Origin: Syntrophobacteria bacterium
Lineage (GTDB): Bacteria > Desulfobacterota > Syntrophobacteria > JARFUL01
Direction of reading: 5' to 3'
Length of the DNA: 16,369 nucleotides
NCBI GenBank assembly: GCA_029289015.1
Contig: JARFUL010000151.1
Coordinates: forward strand, 1-16,369
Both the position numbers and the translations under genes were made by a program. A model generated the notes under the pieces. That model was not told the DNA's origin and did not search any database. It was given only the letters and a program-made list of their open reading frames with translations. Shown one piece after another: positions 1-5,726 of this stretch (positions within the stretch are counted from its first letter, which is position 1; every line of letters begins with the position of its first letter).

Positions 1-378
1 TTCGAGGGGTGGTTCGCCAGCTCAGCCGAGTGCACGAGGCAGATGGAGGAGGGTATTCTCGTCTGCCCCGTGTGCGGCGCCGGCGAGGTGGACAAGCTCA
101 TCTCCCCGGTGAAGGGCATAAAGTCCGCGAGGGAGGATGAGGCAAGCCCGAGCCCCGCGGACGCGCTCGATGTTCTAAAGAACGTGAGCAGATACGTGGA
201 GGACAACTTCGAGGACGTGGGGGCCGACTTTACCAAGGAAGCCCTGAAGATGCATTGGGAGGTGGTGGAGAAAAGAAAAATCAGGGGCACCACCTCGGAC
301 GAGGAGGATAAGCTCCTCGAAGAAGAAGGGGTCCCCGTTCTCAAGCTGCCTATTTTTAAAAGAAAACTGGACGGTTAA
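1..378 (+). CDS. DUF1178 family protein, 5'-truncated
   Basis: The frame is open from the first base of the window, so the N-terminus lies outside it. The visible part begins FEGWFASSAE, then a CPVC zinc-ribbon knuckle, and later a YVEDNFEDVGADF segment followed by an acidic tail. These are the hallmarks of DUF1178, a small family of about 140-160 residues. Members normally start with a Cys-rich/His segment just before FEGWF, which would supply the other half of the metal site and is missing here only because the window starts inside the gene. The function of the family is not established; a metal-binding role is inferred from the Cys pairs. An internal ATG at 43 could be mistaken for the start but would cut the conserved motif. 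The stop TAA is at 376-378. The family call is firm, the role unknown. Confidence 0.85.
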   Translation, partial: FEGWFASSAECTRQMEEGILVCPVCGAGEVDKLISPVKGIKSAREDEASPSPADALDVLKNVSRYVEDNFEDVGADFTKEALKMHWEVVEKRKIRGTTSDEEDKLLEEEGVPVLKLPIFKRKLDG

Positions 379-401
379 AAGGGGTAATCCCAGCTCAGGC
401 C

Positions 402-581
402 ATGGGTCTTATCAGGTTCATAACCAACCTATTTTCCTCCGGACGGTCCGGCACGCTCATCGAAGACGACCCGGAGTTCAGGCGTCTTCTGGAGTTTGAC
501 AACACGTCCGCAGGTCCCGGGCGGAGTGCGCGTCCTTCCCCAGAGAAAGAGCCGGAAGGCTCACGCGCCAAAGACGATTGA
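402..581 (+). CDS. possible small hypothetical protein, 59 aa
   Basis: This short frame starts at ATG 402, 23 bases after the DUF1178 stop, and ends with TGA at 579-581. The N-terminal half alternates hydrophobic and basic residues (MGLIRFITNLFSSGRSG), followed by an acidic patch EDDPEFRRLLEFD. The last 25 residues are low-complexity, rich in Pro, Ser, Glu and Arg. I recognise no family. The only ribosome-binding-like sequence is the G-run near 380-384, about 18 bases upstream and too far to be convincing. It could be a small protein cotranscribed with the upstream gene, or chance. Confidence 0.3.
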   Translation: MGLIRFITNLFSSGRSGTLIEDDPEFRRLLEFDNTSAGPGRSARPSPEKEPEGSRAKDD

Positions 582-650
582 AGCCCGGGCTCTTCCCAGG
601 GTGTCCCGCTCCCCGCTGTCTCCTTCAAAAACCATCCCAGCCGGGCAAAA

Positions 651-698
651 ACCCGGGTTTGCGAATCCCCGGCAGCGGGTGCCCGGGTCAAGATTTTT
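651..698 (+). terminator. weak candidate terminator hairpin
   Basis: A 7-bp stem pairs ACCCGGG (651-657) with CCCGGGT (682-688), and further CCC/GGG pairing is possible inside the loop. Five T residues follow at 694-698. The loop is long and the T-run starts six bases after the stem, so this is a weak candidate for ending transcription from the DUF1178 region. The rest of the 582-802 gap shows no gene. Confidence 0.3.
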
Positions 699-699
699 C

Positions 700-729
700 T
701 TGCCATAAAGCGGTTTTTCGTAGTAATTT
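700..729 (+). promoter_or_regulatory. weak candidate sigma-70-type promoter for the HNH/amidohydrolase genes
   Basis: TTGCCA at 700-705 matches five of six positions of the -35 consensus. TAATTT at 724-729 lies 18 bases downstream and matches three of six -10 positions. The stretch is clearly more AT-rich than its surroundings and lies about 75 bases ahead of the HNH start codon. The assignment rests on consensus matching only. Confidence 0.28.
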
Positions 730-802
730 CCCCTGATAAGTAGTTGGGCTGCGGCTGAGCATTGGCTGCACATCACCCGTTTGAGGCCCGTTTGGTTTCA
801 AG

Positions 803-1354
803 ATGCACCCCAAGGTTCTTTTGATCAACGCGTCCTATGAGCCCATCCATGCGGTGGTCTGGCGCAGGGCTCTGAAGATGTTCTTCCTGGGCAAGGTGGA
901 GATCCTGGAGGTCTACCCGGGCAGGGTCATCAGGTCCGTGTCCACCAGCCTCGCGCTCCCCTCCGTGGTCAGGCTGAAGCACTATCTCCGCCTCAACCGG
1001 CGTCCCGTGAGGTTCTCCAGGATGAACATCTTTATCCGGGACAACTTCTGCTGCCAGTACTGCGGCCGGAGGTTCGACCAGAGGGAGCTGACCTACGACC
1101 ACGTGACGCCTCGCTCCATGAACGGCCACACGGACTGGGACAACATCGTGACCTGCTGCCATACCTGTAACAAGAGGAAGGGGGGCCGCACCCCCCGCCA
1201 GGCCAGCATGCATCTCATCAGGAGGCCGTCCATGCCCACCTGGTACCACTTCATATCCTTTACCCTGAACCGTATGGACACCCCTGAGTCGTGGCGGCCC
1301 TATCTCTTCTGCAGGTCCTCCACCGAGGCGCACAAGCGCGCGGCCATAGCATGA
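803..1354 (+). CDS. HNH endonuclease family protein
   Basis: This 183-residue protein is an HNH nuclease of the stand-alone bacterial type (COG1403-like). The N-terminal 75 residues (VLLINASYEPIHAVVWRRAL, GKVEILEVY) match the segment that precedes the nuclease in this family. The nuclease follows: zinc pair C84/C87, catalytic-type D99-H100, N114, second zinc pair C119/C122 and N123, then KGGRTPRQA. All expected residues are present, so activity is likely. Such genes are common and usually chromosomal; proposed roles include DNA repair or restriction, but the substrate is unknown. The ATG at 803 fits the family N-terminus even though no good Shine-Dalgarno is visible. The amidohydrolase follows after 36 bases and may be cotranscribed. 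The last 40 residues are less conserved. Confidence 0.88.
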   Translation: MHPKVLLINASYEPIHAVVWRRALKMFFLGKVEILEVYPGRVIRSVSTSLALPSVVRLKHYLRLNRRPVRFSRMNIFIRDNFCCQYCGRRFDQRELTYDHVTPRSMNGHTDWDNIVTCCHTCNKRKGGRTPRQASMHLIRRPSMPTWYHFISFTLNRMDTPESWRPYLFCRSSTEAHKRAAIA

Positions 1355-1390
1355 TGCGGCCAGCGCCCCGAGATTTATCGGCCCCAGCAG

Positions 1391-2230
1391 ATGATCATTG
1401 ACGCGCACACCCATATCTTCCCGCCGAAAGTAAGGAGCTCCCGGGAAGAGTTCATCACCCACGACCCTGTGTTCGCGCATCTCTACAGCAGTGAGAAGGC
1501 CAGGATGGTGGGCGCACAGGAGCTGATTCGCGAGATGGACGAGCAGGGGGTGGAGGCGTCGGTGGTGTTCGGCTTCCCCTGGAAGGACCTGAGGACCGCG
1601 GCGTGGCACAACGACTATGTGCTCGCCGCGAAGAGCCGTTTTCCAGGCAGGATAATTCCCCTCGCGTGTTTCGACCCCCGCACTCCGGGCTCCTTCAAGG
1701 AGGCCCAGAGGTGCCTGTCCGAGGGCCACAGGGGCCTCGGGGAGCTGGCCCTGTACGAGGGCCTCGACCCTGCGGGCGCGGCGCTCCTGTCGCCGTTCCT
1801 CCAGCTCTGCCGGGAGGCCGGGGTCTGCTGCCTGCTCCACGTCAACGAGCCGGTGGGGCACTCCTACCCCGGCAAGGCAAAGATGGACCTCTCCGCGCTG
1901 TACAGCCTTATCAAGGAGAATCCGGATACCAGGGTCATCCTCGCGCACATGGGGGGAGGGCTCTTCTTCTACGAGACCCTCATCAGGGAGGTGAAGGACG
2001 CGCTGGCCAACGTGCACTACGACACCGCGGCGGTTCCCTTCCTCTACTACCAGAAGGAGATCTACAGGTTCGCGGTGGACATTGTGGGCGCGGAGAAGAT
2101 CGTGTTCGGGAGCGACTACCCGCTCATCGAGGTCTCCAGGTACACTGCCGACCTCGAGAAGGCGGGCCTTACCACCGAAGAGATAGAGCTGATTATCGGC
2201 GAAAACGCTAAAAGGCTCTTTCTGGATTAG
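1391..2230 (+). CDS. amidohydrolase-2 family metal-dependent hydrolase
   Basis: This 279-residue TIM-barrel hydrolase belongs to the amidohydrolase-2 group (PF04909). The metal and catalytic residues are at the expected places: DAHTH near the start (H6, H8), GELALYEG (E118), LLHVNEP (H150), ILAHMGGG (H186) and VFGSDYP (D242), with a C-terminal ENAKRLF helix typical of the family. The length is complete. Members include decarboxylases and hydrolases of aromatic or lactone substrates, and the sequence alone does not tell which. The start ATG is followed at once by the family's MIIDAHTH, so it is well supported. It follows the HNH gene by 36 bases. Downstream lies a long gene-poor stretch rather than an immediate terminator. 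Confidence 0.9.
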   Translation: MIIDAHTHIFPPKVRSSREEFITHDPVFAHLYSSEKARMVGAQELIREMDEQGVEASVVFGFPWKDLRTAAWHNDYVLAAKSRFPGRIIPLACFDPRTPGSFKEAQRCLSEGHRGLGELALYEGLDPAGAALLSPFLQLCREAGVCCLLHVNEPVGHSYPGKAKMDLSALYSLIKENPDTRVILAHMGGGLFFYETLIREVKDALANVHYDTAAVPFLYYQKEIYRFAVDIVGAEKIVFGSDYPLIEVSRYTADLEKAGLTTEEIELIIGENAKRLFLD

Positions 2231-2357
2231 GCGTTTCCTCCGGGGTCGGCGGCTCATGGAGAGACAGGTATAGCTCCCCCAAGAGCAGGGCCTGACAATG
2301 TGAATCGTTGTACTTGATAAACGCCGAAACAATAGCTGTATAGCAGGAAGTTCGGTC

Positions 2358-2388
2358 TTGACACGACGGTCTTTTTATGCAGTAAGAT
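2358..2388 (+). promoter_or_regulatory. candidate promoter inside the low-GC intergenic island
   Basis: A perfect TTGACA lies at 2358-2363. TAAGAT at 2383-2388 matches four of six -10 positions, but the spacing is 19 bases, wider than the optimum of 17. Transcription would start near 2395 and could run to the terminator at 2772-2805, giving an RNA of roughly 410 bases. No matching gene with a good start follows. Confidence 0.4.
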
Positions 2389-2680
2389 GTGCCCAGCGAC
2401 CATGAGCCTCTAACTCTGCCACACCAGTGTTGTTACCCACCAAAACAACGCATCATAGTCAAAAGTCAACTTAGAACCAAAATTCACAATTTCCATAGTT
2501 CTGGCGGGCGCTTGGGGGTGCTGCCAGAGAACCCACAGGCATCTTTTGGGTATGACCCATACCGGGAAGGGGGTGGTTATCAAGAAGACGACGGCATAGA
2601 GCTTATAGGTGAGAGTATTTGGCTGATTTACCTGCTGAAAACGCCTTTTAAGTTGTTGGGTTGCATCTGATAACGAAATA

Positions 2681-2749
2681 GGCGGTCTTCTGATCCTCGC
2701 GGCGATCCTGGCCTCCTTCACCAAGAGGCCTTCGAAGGCCGGCGAGTAA
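2681..2749 (+). pseudogene. C-terminal remnant of a small membrane protein, no start codon
   Basis: In one frame this segment reads GGLLILAAILASFTKRPS and ends AGE-stop (TAA 2747-2749): a hydrophobic membrane-like helix followed by a short basic tail. Codon choice (CTC, GCG, ATC, CTG, GCC, TCC, TTC, AAG, AGG) matches the host genes, unlike the low-GC DNA just upstream. The terminator begins 22 bases after the stop, the usual layout for a gene end. Going upstream the frame closes at a TGA (2636-2638) with no ATG, GTG or TTG between. The simplest reading is a gene whose 5' part was lost or replaced. A chance frame of this length is possible. Confidence 0.35.
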
Positions 2750-2771
2750 CCCTCGCATAACGCAAATACCA

Positions 2772-2805
2772 GGCGGGAGGGGCGACCCCCCTCCCGCCTT
2801 TTTTT
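2772..2805 (+). terminator. strong intrinsic (Rho-independent) terminator
   Basis: A perfect 11-bp GC stem, GGCGGGAGGGG (2772-2782) with CCCCTCCCGCC (2788-2798), encloses a 5-base loop and is followed by seven T residues (2799-2805). The T-run is on the plus-strand side only, so it ends rightward transcription arriving from the amidohydrolase or from the intergenic element. It also shields the converging minus-strand gene that ends at 2818. Confidence 0.93.
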
Positions 2806-2817
2806 GTAGATACGGCT

Positions 2818-3417
2818 CTAGTAGTAGATGAAGGAGGCCACCGCGTCGGTCACCGGCTGGATGGTCCCAGAGATGAGCGGTACGCCCGCGAGCTTCTCCA
2901 CCAGCGCGGCCCCGAGGAGGACCAGGGGGCCGGCCCACCTGAGGATCTTCCACGCGCCGGCATATTTCTGGTGCAGCATCGCCTGAATAAAGCGGGACGC
3001 GAAGAGCGGCGAAAGTGGTATGATATGCATGGTGAGAAACGTTACGTTGACCCTGATCACCATCTCCACCACCTGGTCGGTCCAGAGAAACTCTTTTACA
3101 TAGGCCGCGGTGAGCGCGAAGGTCAAGTTTGCAAAGGGGCCCACGAGGGAGATCATTATGATGGCCAGCTTCGGGCGCGTGAACTCTAACTTCTCGTTCA
3201 TCTGCTTCCCCCAGCCATACCCTGTGAGGAGGAAGACCGCGGTGCCGATGATGTCGAGGCTCGAAAGGGGGTTGAAGGAGAATTTGACGTCTTCTGGGGG
3301 GTCCTTTGAAAAGGCCTCGCCGAAGAACCTCTGGAACCCGAAGCCGAAGGTGGTGGCGGTGATGAGCGCGACGAAGTACAGGAGAATTTCCGTTGGATCT
3401 GTAAGATTGGGCGCCAT
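2818..3417 (-). CDS. M50/site-2-protease-like membrane protein lacking metal-binding motifs (predicted pseudoprotease)
   Basis: This 199-residue polytopic membrane protein has hydrophobic segments near 11-28, 54-67, 83-107, 116-140 and 160-180. Several landmarks of the M50B site-2 protease fold are present in order: FNPLSSLDIIGT (48-59), GYGWGK (66-71), LVGPFANL (91-98) and a late N-V...IIPLSPL block (124-138). In active enzymes a HExxH motif sits about 25 residues before the NPL; here that place reads TTFGFGFQRFFGEAF, with no His. The second metal motif, normally LLPIPPLDG, reads IIPLSPLFA, with Phe in place of the Asp. The protein is therefore unlikely to be a metalloprotease and may act as a scaffold or sensor. 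The start is supported by GGAAGGA (minus strand) six bases upstream. It diverges from the kinase gene, and a promoter-like pair lies in between. Fold assignment is by motif only. Confidence 0.75.
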   Translation of the reverse strand: MAPNLTDPTEILLYFVALITATTFGFGFQRFFGEAFSKDPPEDVKFSFNPLSSLDIIGTAVFLLTGYGWGKQMNEKLEFTRPKLAIIMISLVGPFANLTFALTAAYVKEFLWTDQVVEMVIRVNVTFLTMHIIPLSPLFASRFIQAMLHQKYAGAWKILRWAGPLVLLGAALVEKLAGVPLISGTIQPVTDAVASFIYY

Positions 3418-3447
3418 GAGAGTTCCTTCCGAAATCTTTGAGACTGG

Positions 3448-3476
3448 AGGGTATCAGCGGTCATGAGCCATGTCAA
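3448..3476 (-). promoter_or_regulatory. promoter candidate for the M50-like gene, overlapping the kinase ribosome-binding site
   Basis: Read on the minus strand, a perfect TTGACA (3476-3471) is followed after exactly 17 bases by TACCCT (3453-3448), which matches three of six -10 positions. It points at the M50-like gene, whose start is about 31 bases downstream of the -10. Its -35 box shares bases with the Shine-Dalgarno of the oppositely oriented kinase gene (3475-3481), so the two expression signals interlock. Confidence 0.45.
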
Positions 3477-3481
3477 GGAGG
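3475..3481 (+). promoter_or_regulatory. ribosome-binding site that decides the kinase start
   Basis: AAGGAGG lies 10 bases before the ATG at 3492, whereas the longer frame opening with TTG at 3438 has nothing comparable. This favours a 549-residue kinase over a 567-residue one. A second ATG directly follows at 3495 and is an equally possible start. Confidence 0.75.
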
Positions 3482-3491
3482 ATGCGGGCCC

Positions 3492-5141
3492 ATGATGCCG
3501 GAGAGGAGCGCCCTGGTCATAGAGGATAGATCCGAAAGGGCCCGGGAGATTGCGCGGATCCTCGAGCACGGGGGCTACCTGGTCTTTGTGGCCCGGACCG
3601 TGGAGGAGGCCGAGAGACTGGCGAGGGACGAGCGTCCCAACCTGGCCCTCCTGGCCATGGCGCGGGAAAGCCTGGACCCCGGCCGCGTGATAAAGAGCCT
3701 GAAGCGGCAGAGGGGTGTCGCGGGGGTCCCGGTGATCCTGATCCTCGACGAGTTCCTCGAGGACCTTGTGGCCTCGGCCCTGAGAGCCGGCGCGGTGGAC
3801 CACCTCACCTGGCCGGTGGACGCGGAAGAGCTCCTGAGGAGGGCGGGGGTCCACGCGAGGCTCAAGGAGGACGAGAGCGCGGTGGCCAAGTCCCTGGGCC
3901 GCTACGAGAAGCACTTCGGGCTGAAGAACGTGGGGCTCTTCTTCACCACGAGGGCCGGCGAGCTCCTGGAGTGCAACGACGCGCTGGCCGAGATGCTGGG
4001 CTACGACAACAAGGAGGAGCTGCTGCACAGCAACGTGGAGGAGACCATCTACCTGAACCCCGAGGAGAGAAGTAGGTTCAGGGAGGCGGTGGAGAAGAGG
4101 GGGGTGGTCAAGGACTTCAGGGTCACCTTCAGGTCCAGGACGGGAGAGCCCCTCACCATACTCATCTCCGGGCAGGTGGTGAGGGACGATGAGGGCGAGG
4201 TAATAGGCTACCGGGGCGAGAACGTGCAGCTCCAGGAGCCCGAGCCCCATGCCCCGAAGAAGGGGCTGCTGGCCAGGCTGCTGCCCCACCTCTCCGGGGG
4301 CTACCACTCCCTTTTCAGCGCGAGCGAGCTCCTGGGCCACCGCTACGAGAAGGAGGAGAGGCTGGGCATGGGGTCCTTCGGCGAGGTCTGGAAGGTGAGG
4401 GATATGGCAAAGGACCCGCCGGAGGTTTTAGTGGCCAAGATTCCCCTGAGCAAGAAGTTCAACGCCAGGTTCGAGAAGGAGGCCCGCATCCTGATATCCC
4501 TGGCCGGCCACCCCGGCGTGCCCGAGATCCGCAAAGTGATCGAGGTGAAGGGCAGGTCGGTCCTGGTCCAGGGGTTTGTCGAGGGAAAGACGCTCTTCGA
4601 CGTGATTGAGCGCGAGCTGAGCGCGCAGGAGGTGGAGTCCGTCATGATCCAGCTCACCGACGTGACGGCCCACGCGCACCGGATAGGGGTGATCCATCGG
4701 GACATAAAGCCCGGCAACATCATGGTGCGGCCCGACGGCACCATAAAGCTCATGGACTTCGGCGCGGCCAAGGAGCTGAGAGATAAGACCAGCTCCGACA
4801 CGGTTATCGGCTCGAGGCCCTACATGTCGCCGGAGCAGATCATGGGCAGGAGCCAGCGGCGCTCCGACGTCTGGGCCCTGGGGGTGGTGATGTACGTGCT
4901 CTACACCGGGATGTTTCCCTTCTACCACGAGGTGGAGAAGGTGCTCATGGACATGATCCTGGAGGTTACCCCGTCGCGGCCCAGCAAATTCAACAAAGAG
5001 ATAGACCCCGAAATGGAGCGCGTCATAATGAAATGCATGGAGAAGAACCCGGAGGACCGCTACAGGGACGCGGGCGCGCTCAAGGAGGAGCTGATCAATA
5101 AATTCCCCGGCTACGGAAAGGTGATCCTGCCTCTCTACTAG
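3492..5141 (+). CDS. Ser/Thr protein kinase with degenerate receiver and PAS domains
   Basis: This 549-residue soluble kinase has three parts. Residues 6-125 resemble a response-regulator receiver: the acidic pair E11-D12 is present, but the phospho-acceptor position reads LALLAMA (Ala55 for Asp) and the conserved Lys is Trp107 (LTWPVD), so phosphorylation is unlikely. Residues about 140-250 form a PAS domain (GELLECNDALAEMLGY, ending VIGYRGENVQ). Residues about 285-540 are a Hanks-type kinase with intact motifs: LGMGSFGEVW loop (291-300), VAK Lys316, IHRDIKPGN (401-409), DFG (422-424), SPE (446-448) and SDVWALG (458-464). No transmembrane segment is seen, so it should be cytosolic. The PAS domain may sense a ligand or redox state, and the pseudo-receiver may bind partners. 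The ATG at 3492 follows AAGGAGG. The gene diverges from the M50-like gene and converges with the GNAT gene. Substrates are unknown. Confidence 0.92.
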   Translation: MMPERSALVIEDRSERAREIARILEHGGYLVFVARTVEEAERLARDERPNLALLAMARESLDPGRVIKSLKRQRGVAGVPVILILDEFLEDLVASALRAGAVDHLTWPVDAEELLRRAGVHARLKEDESAVAKSLGRYEKHFGLKNVGLFFTTRAGELLECNDALAEMLGYDNKEELLHSNVEETIYLNPEERSRFREAVEKRGVVKDFRVTFRSRTGEPLTILISGQVVRDDEGEVIGYRGENVQLQEPEPHAPKKGLLARLLPHLSGGYHSLFSASELLGHRYEKEERLGMGSFGEVWKVRDMAKDPPEVLVAKIPLSKKFNARFEKEARILISLAGHPGVPEIRKVIEVKGRSVLVQGFVEGKTLFDVIERELSAQEVESVMIQLTDVTAHAHRIGVIHRDIKPGNIMVRPDGTIKLMDFGAAKELRDKTSSDTVIGSRPYMSPEQIMGRSQRRSDVWALGVVMYVLYTGMFPFYHEVEKVLMDMILEVTPSRPSKFNKEIDPEMERVIMKCMEKNPEDRYRDAGALKEELINKFPGYGKVILPLY

Positions 5142-5701
5142 ATCTTGCCCGCGTACGCGAGCACGTCCAGGACCATGATCACCACGTCGAGATTTTCCCC
5201 TTCGCGGTTCTTCATGAGCCCCTCGATCACCGCCCTGGGGCTGAACCCCGCGTTCTTGAACATCACCAGCGCGCCGGTGGCTATCAGGGGGAACTCCACC
5301 ATGAGCTTCTCCAGCCCGAACTCCTGGGCCAGGTCGATGAGCTCGTTGATCATCAGGGTTCCCAGCCCCTTCTCCTGGTACCTGGGGTCCACCACTATCC
5401 TGACGGTGCCCAGGTGCTGGCGCCAGCCGCGGGCCACCCGGTGGAGGGACGCGTTGGCCACCACTTCGTCGTCCTTGAAGGCCAGAAGGGGAAAGACCCT
5501 GTCGTAGTCCAGGTCATCGAACCACTCGTCCAGCACCTTGGGGTCGGTGACGTCGTTGCGCAGGAACTGGAGCTCCGCGGGCGTAAGGCGGCCGAAGAAA
5601 TCGCCCAGCGCGACGCGGTCTTTCTTGAGCATGGGCCTAAGTACAACCTGGGAGCCGTCCTTCAGCTTGCCCGTCTTTTTTAGATTTTCCATCTTATTCA
5701 T
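5138..5701 (-). CDS. GNAT family N-acetyltransferase
   Basis: This 187-residue protein has the GNAT fold. The acetyl-CoA-binding motif A runs GTVRIVVDPRYQEKGLGTLM (98-117) with the pyrophosphate loop Q-E-K-G-L-G-T, followed by a helix INELIDLAQEFG and the motif-B-like NAGFSPRAVIEG (150-161). The N-terminus reads LKDGSQVVLRPMLKKD, a common GNAT opening. The substrate, a small molecule or a protein amino group, cannot be told. The start ATG is backed by AGAGGAGA (minus strand) six bases upstream. It is the last gene of the minus-strand cluster, 25 bases after the phosphoesterase. Its TAG stop overlaps the TAG of the converging kinase gene within one CTAG. No terminator separates the two, so the transcripts should read into each other. 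Confidence 0.88.
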   Translation of the reverse strand: MNKMENLKKTGKLKDGSQVVLRPMLKKDRVALGDFFGRLTPAELQFLRNDVTDPKVLDEWFDDLDYDRVFPLLAFKDDEVVANASLHRVARGWRQHLGTVRIVVDPRYQEKGLGTLMINELIDLAQEFGLEKLMVEFPLIATGALVMFKNAGFSPRAVIEGLMKNREGENLDVVIMVLDVLAYAGKI

Positions 5702-5726
5702 CGAGCGTCTCCTCTAATTAATAGCC

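Larger units (their letters stand above)
2395..2805 (+). ncRNA. candidate structured RNA of unknown type
   Basis: The span is defined by a promoter-like pair upstream and an intrinsic terminator downstream. Between them are local inverted repeats: GTTGTT/AACAAC (2429-2434 with 2444-2449); GTTCTGGC with GCCAGAGAAC (2498-2505 with 2523-2532), which leaves a 2-base bulge; ACCCA/TGGGT (2531-2535 with 2547-2551); and a 6-bp stem GGTATG/CATACC with a 3-base loop (2549-2554 with 2558-2563). The third and fourth stems overlap and exclude each other, as alternative RNA structures do. A frame beginning GTG at 2389 could encode 93 residues but resembles no family I know. This is an inference; short stems also arise by chance. 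Confidence 0.25.
2231..2817. other. gene-poor, compositionally unusual intergenic region
   Basis: No complete gene is supported in these 587 bases. The edges look like the host: 2231-2280 and 2681-2817 are GC-rich. The middle, 2281-2680, is about 46% GC by hand count (184 of 400), while neighbouring genes reach 60-70%. On the plus strand it carries a promoter-like pair (2358-2388), several short hairpins (2429-2563), a coding-like tail without a start (2681-2749) and a strong intrinsic terminator (2772-2805). I checked it by eye for the signatures of tmRNA, RNase P RNA and 6S RNA and saw none. Candidate explanations are an independent RNA gene, a degraded insertion, or a gene broken by recombination. 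Confidence 0.6.

Noticed and set aside
773..2332. 519-codon open frame on the minus strand
   Set aside because: It lies opposite the HNH and amidohydrolase genes, whose motifs are complete. Its translation is rich in Arg, Pro, Gly, Val and His with no recognisable domain, as expected from the antisense of GC-rich genes.
2389..2670. 93-codon plus-strand frame in the intergenic island starting with GTG
   Set aside because: It has no ribosome-binding site, its start overlaps the -10 end of the candidate promoter, and there is no family resemblance. I kept it only as a note under the candidate RNA.
2410..2724. 104-codon minus-strand frame in the intergenic island, checked as a transposase remnant
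   Set aside because: No DDE or HUH-type motifs or family resemblance could be seen, and no terminal inverted repeats flank it. A decayed element is possible but not shown.
2395..2771. tmRNA, RNase P RNA or 6S RNA in the intergenic island
   Set aside because: The conserved tmRNA tRNA-like end, the RNase P core sequence and the long 6S central-bubble hairpin are not visible on either strand.
3438..3491. TTG start giving an 18-residue longer kinase
   Set aside because: There is no ribosome-binding site for it, whereas AAGGAGG precedes the ATG at 3492, and the extra residues are not part of the receiver fold.
3198..4340. 380-codon minus-strand open frame opposite the kinase
   Set aside because: It is antisense to the receiver and PAS part of the kinase and overlaps the M50-like gene in another frame; low-complexity shadow composition.
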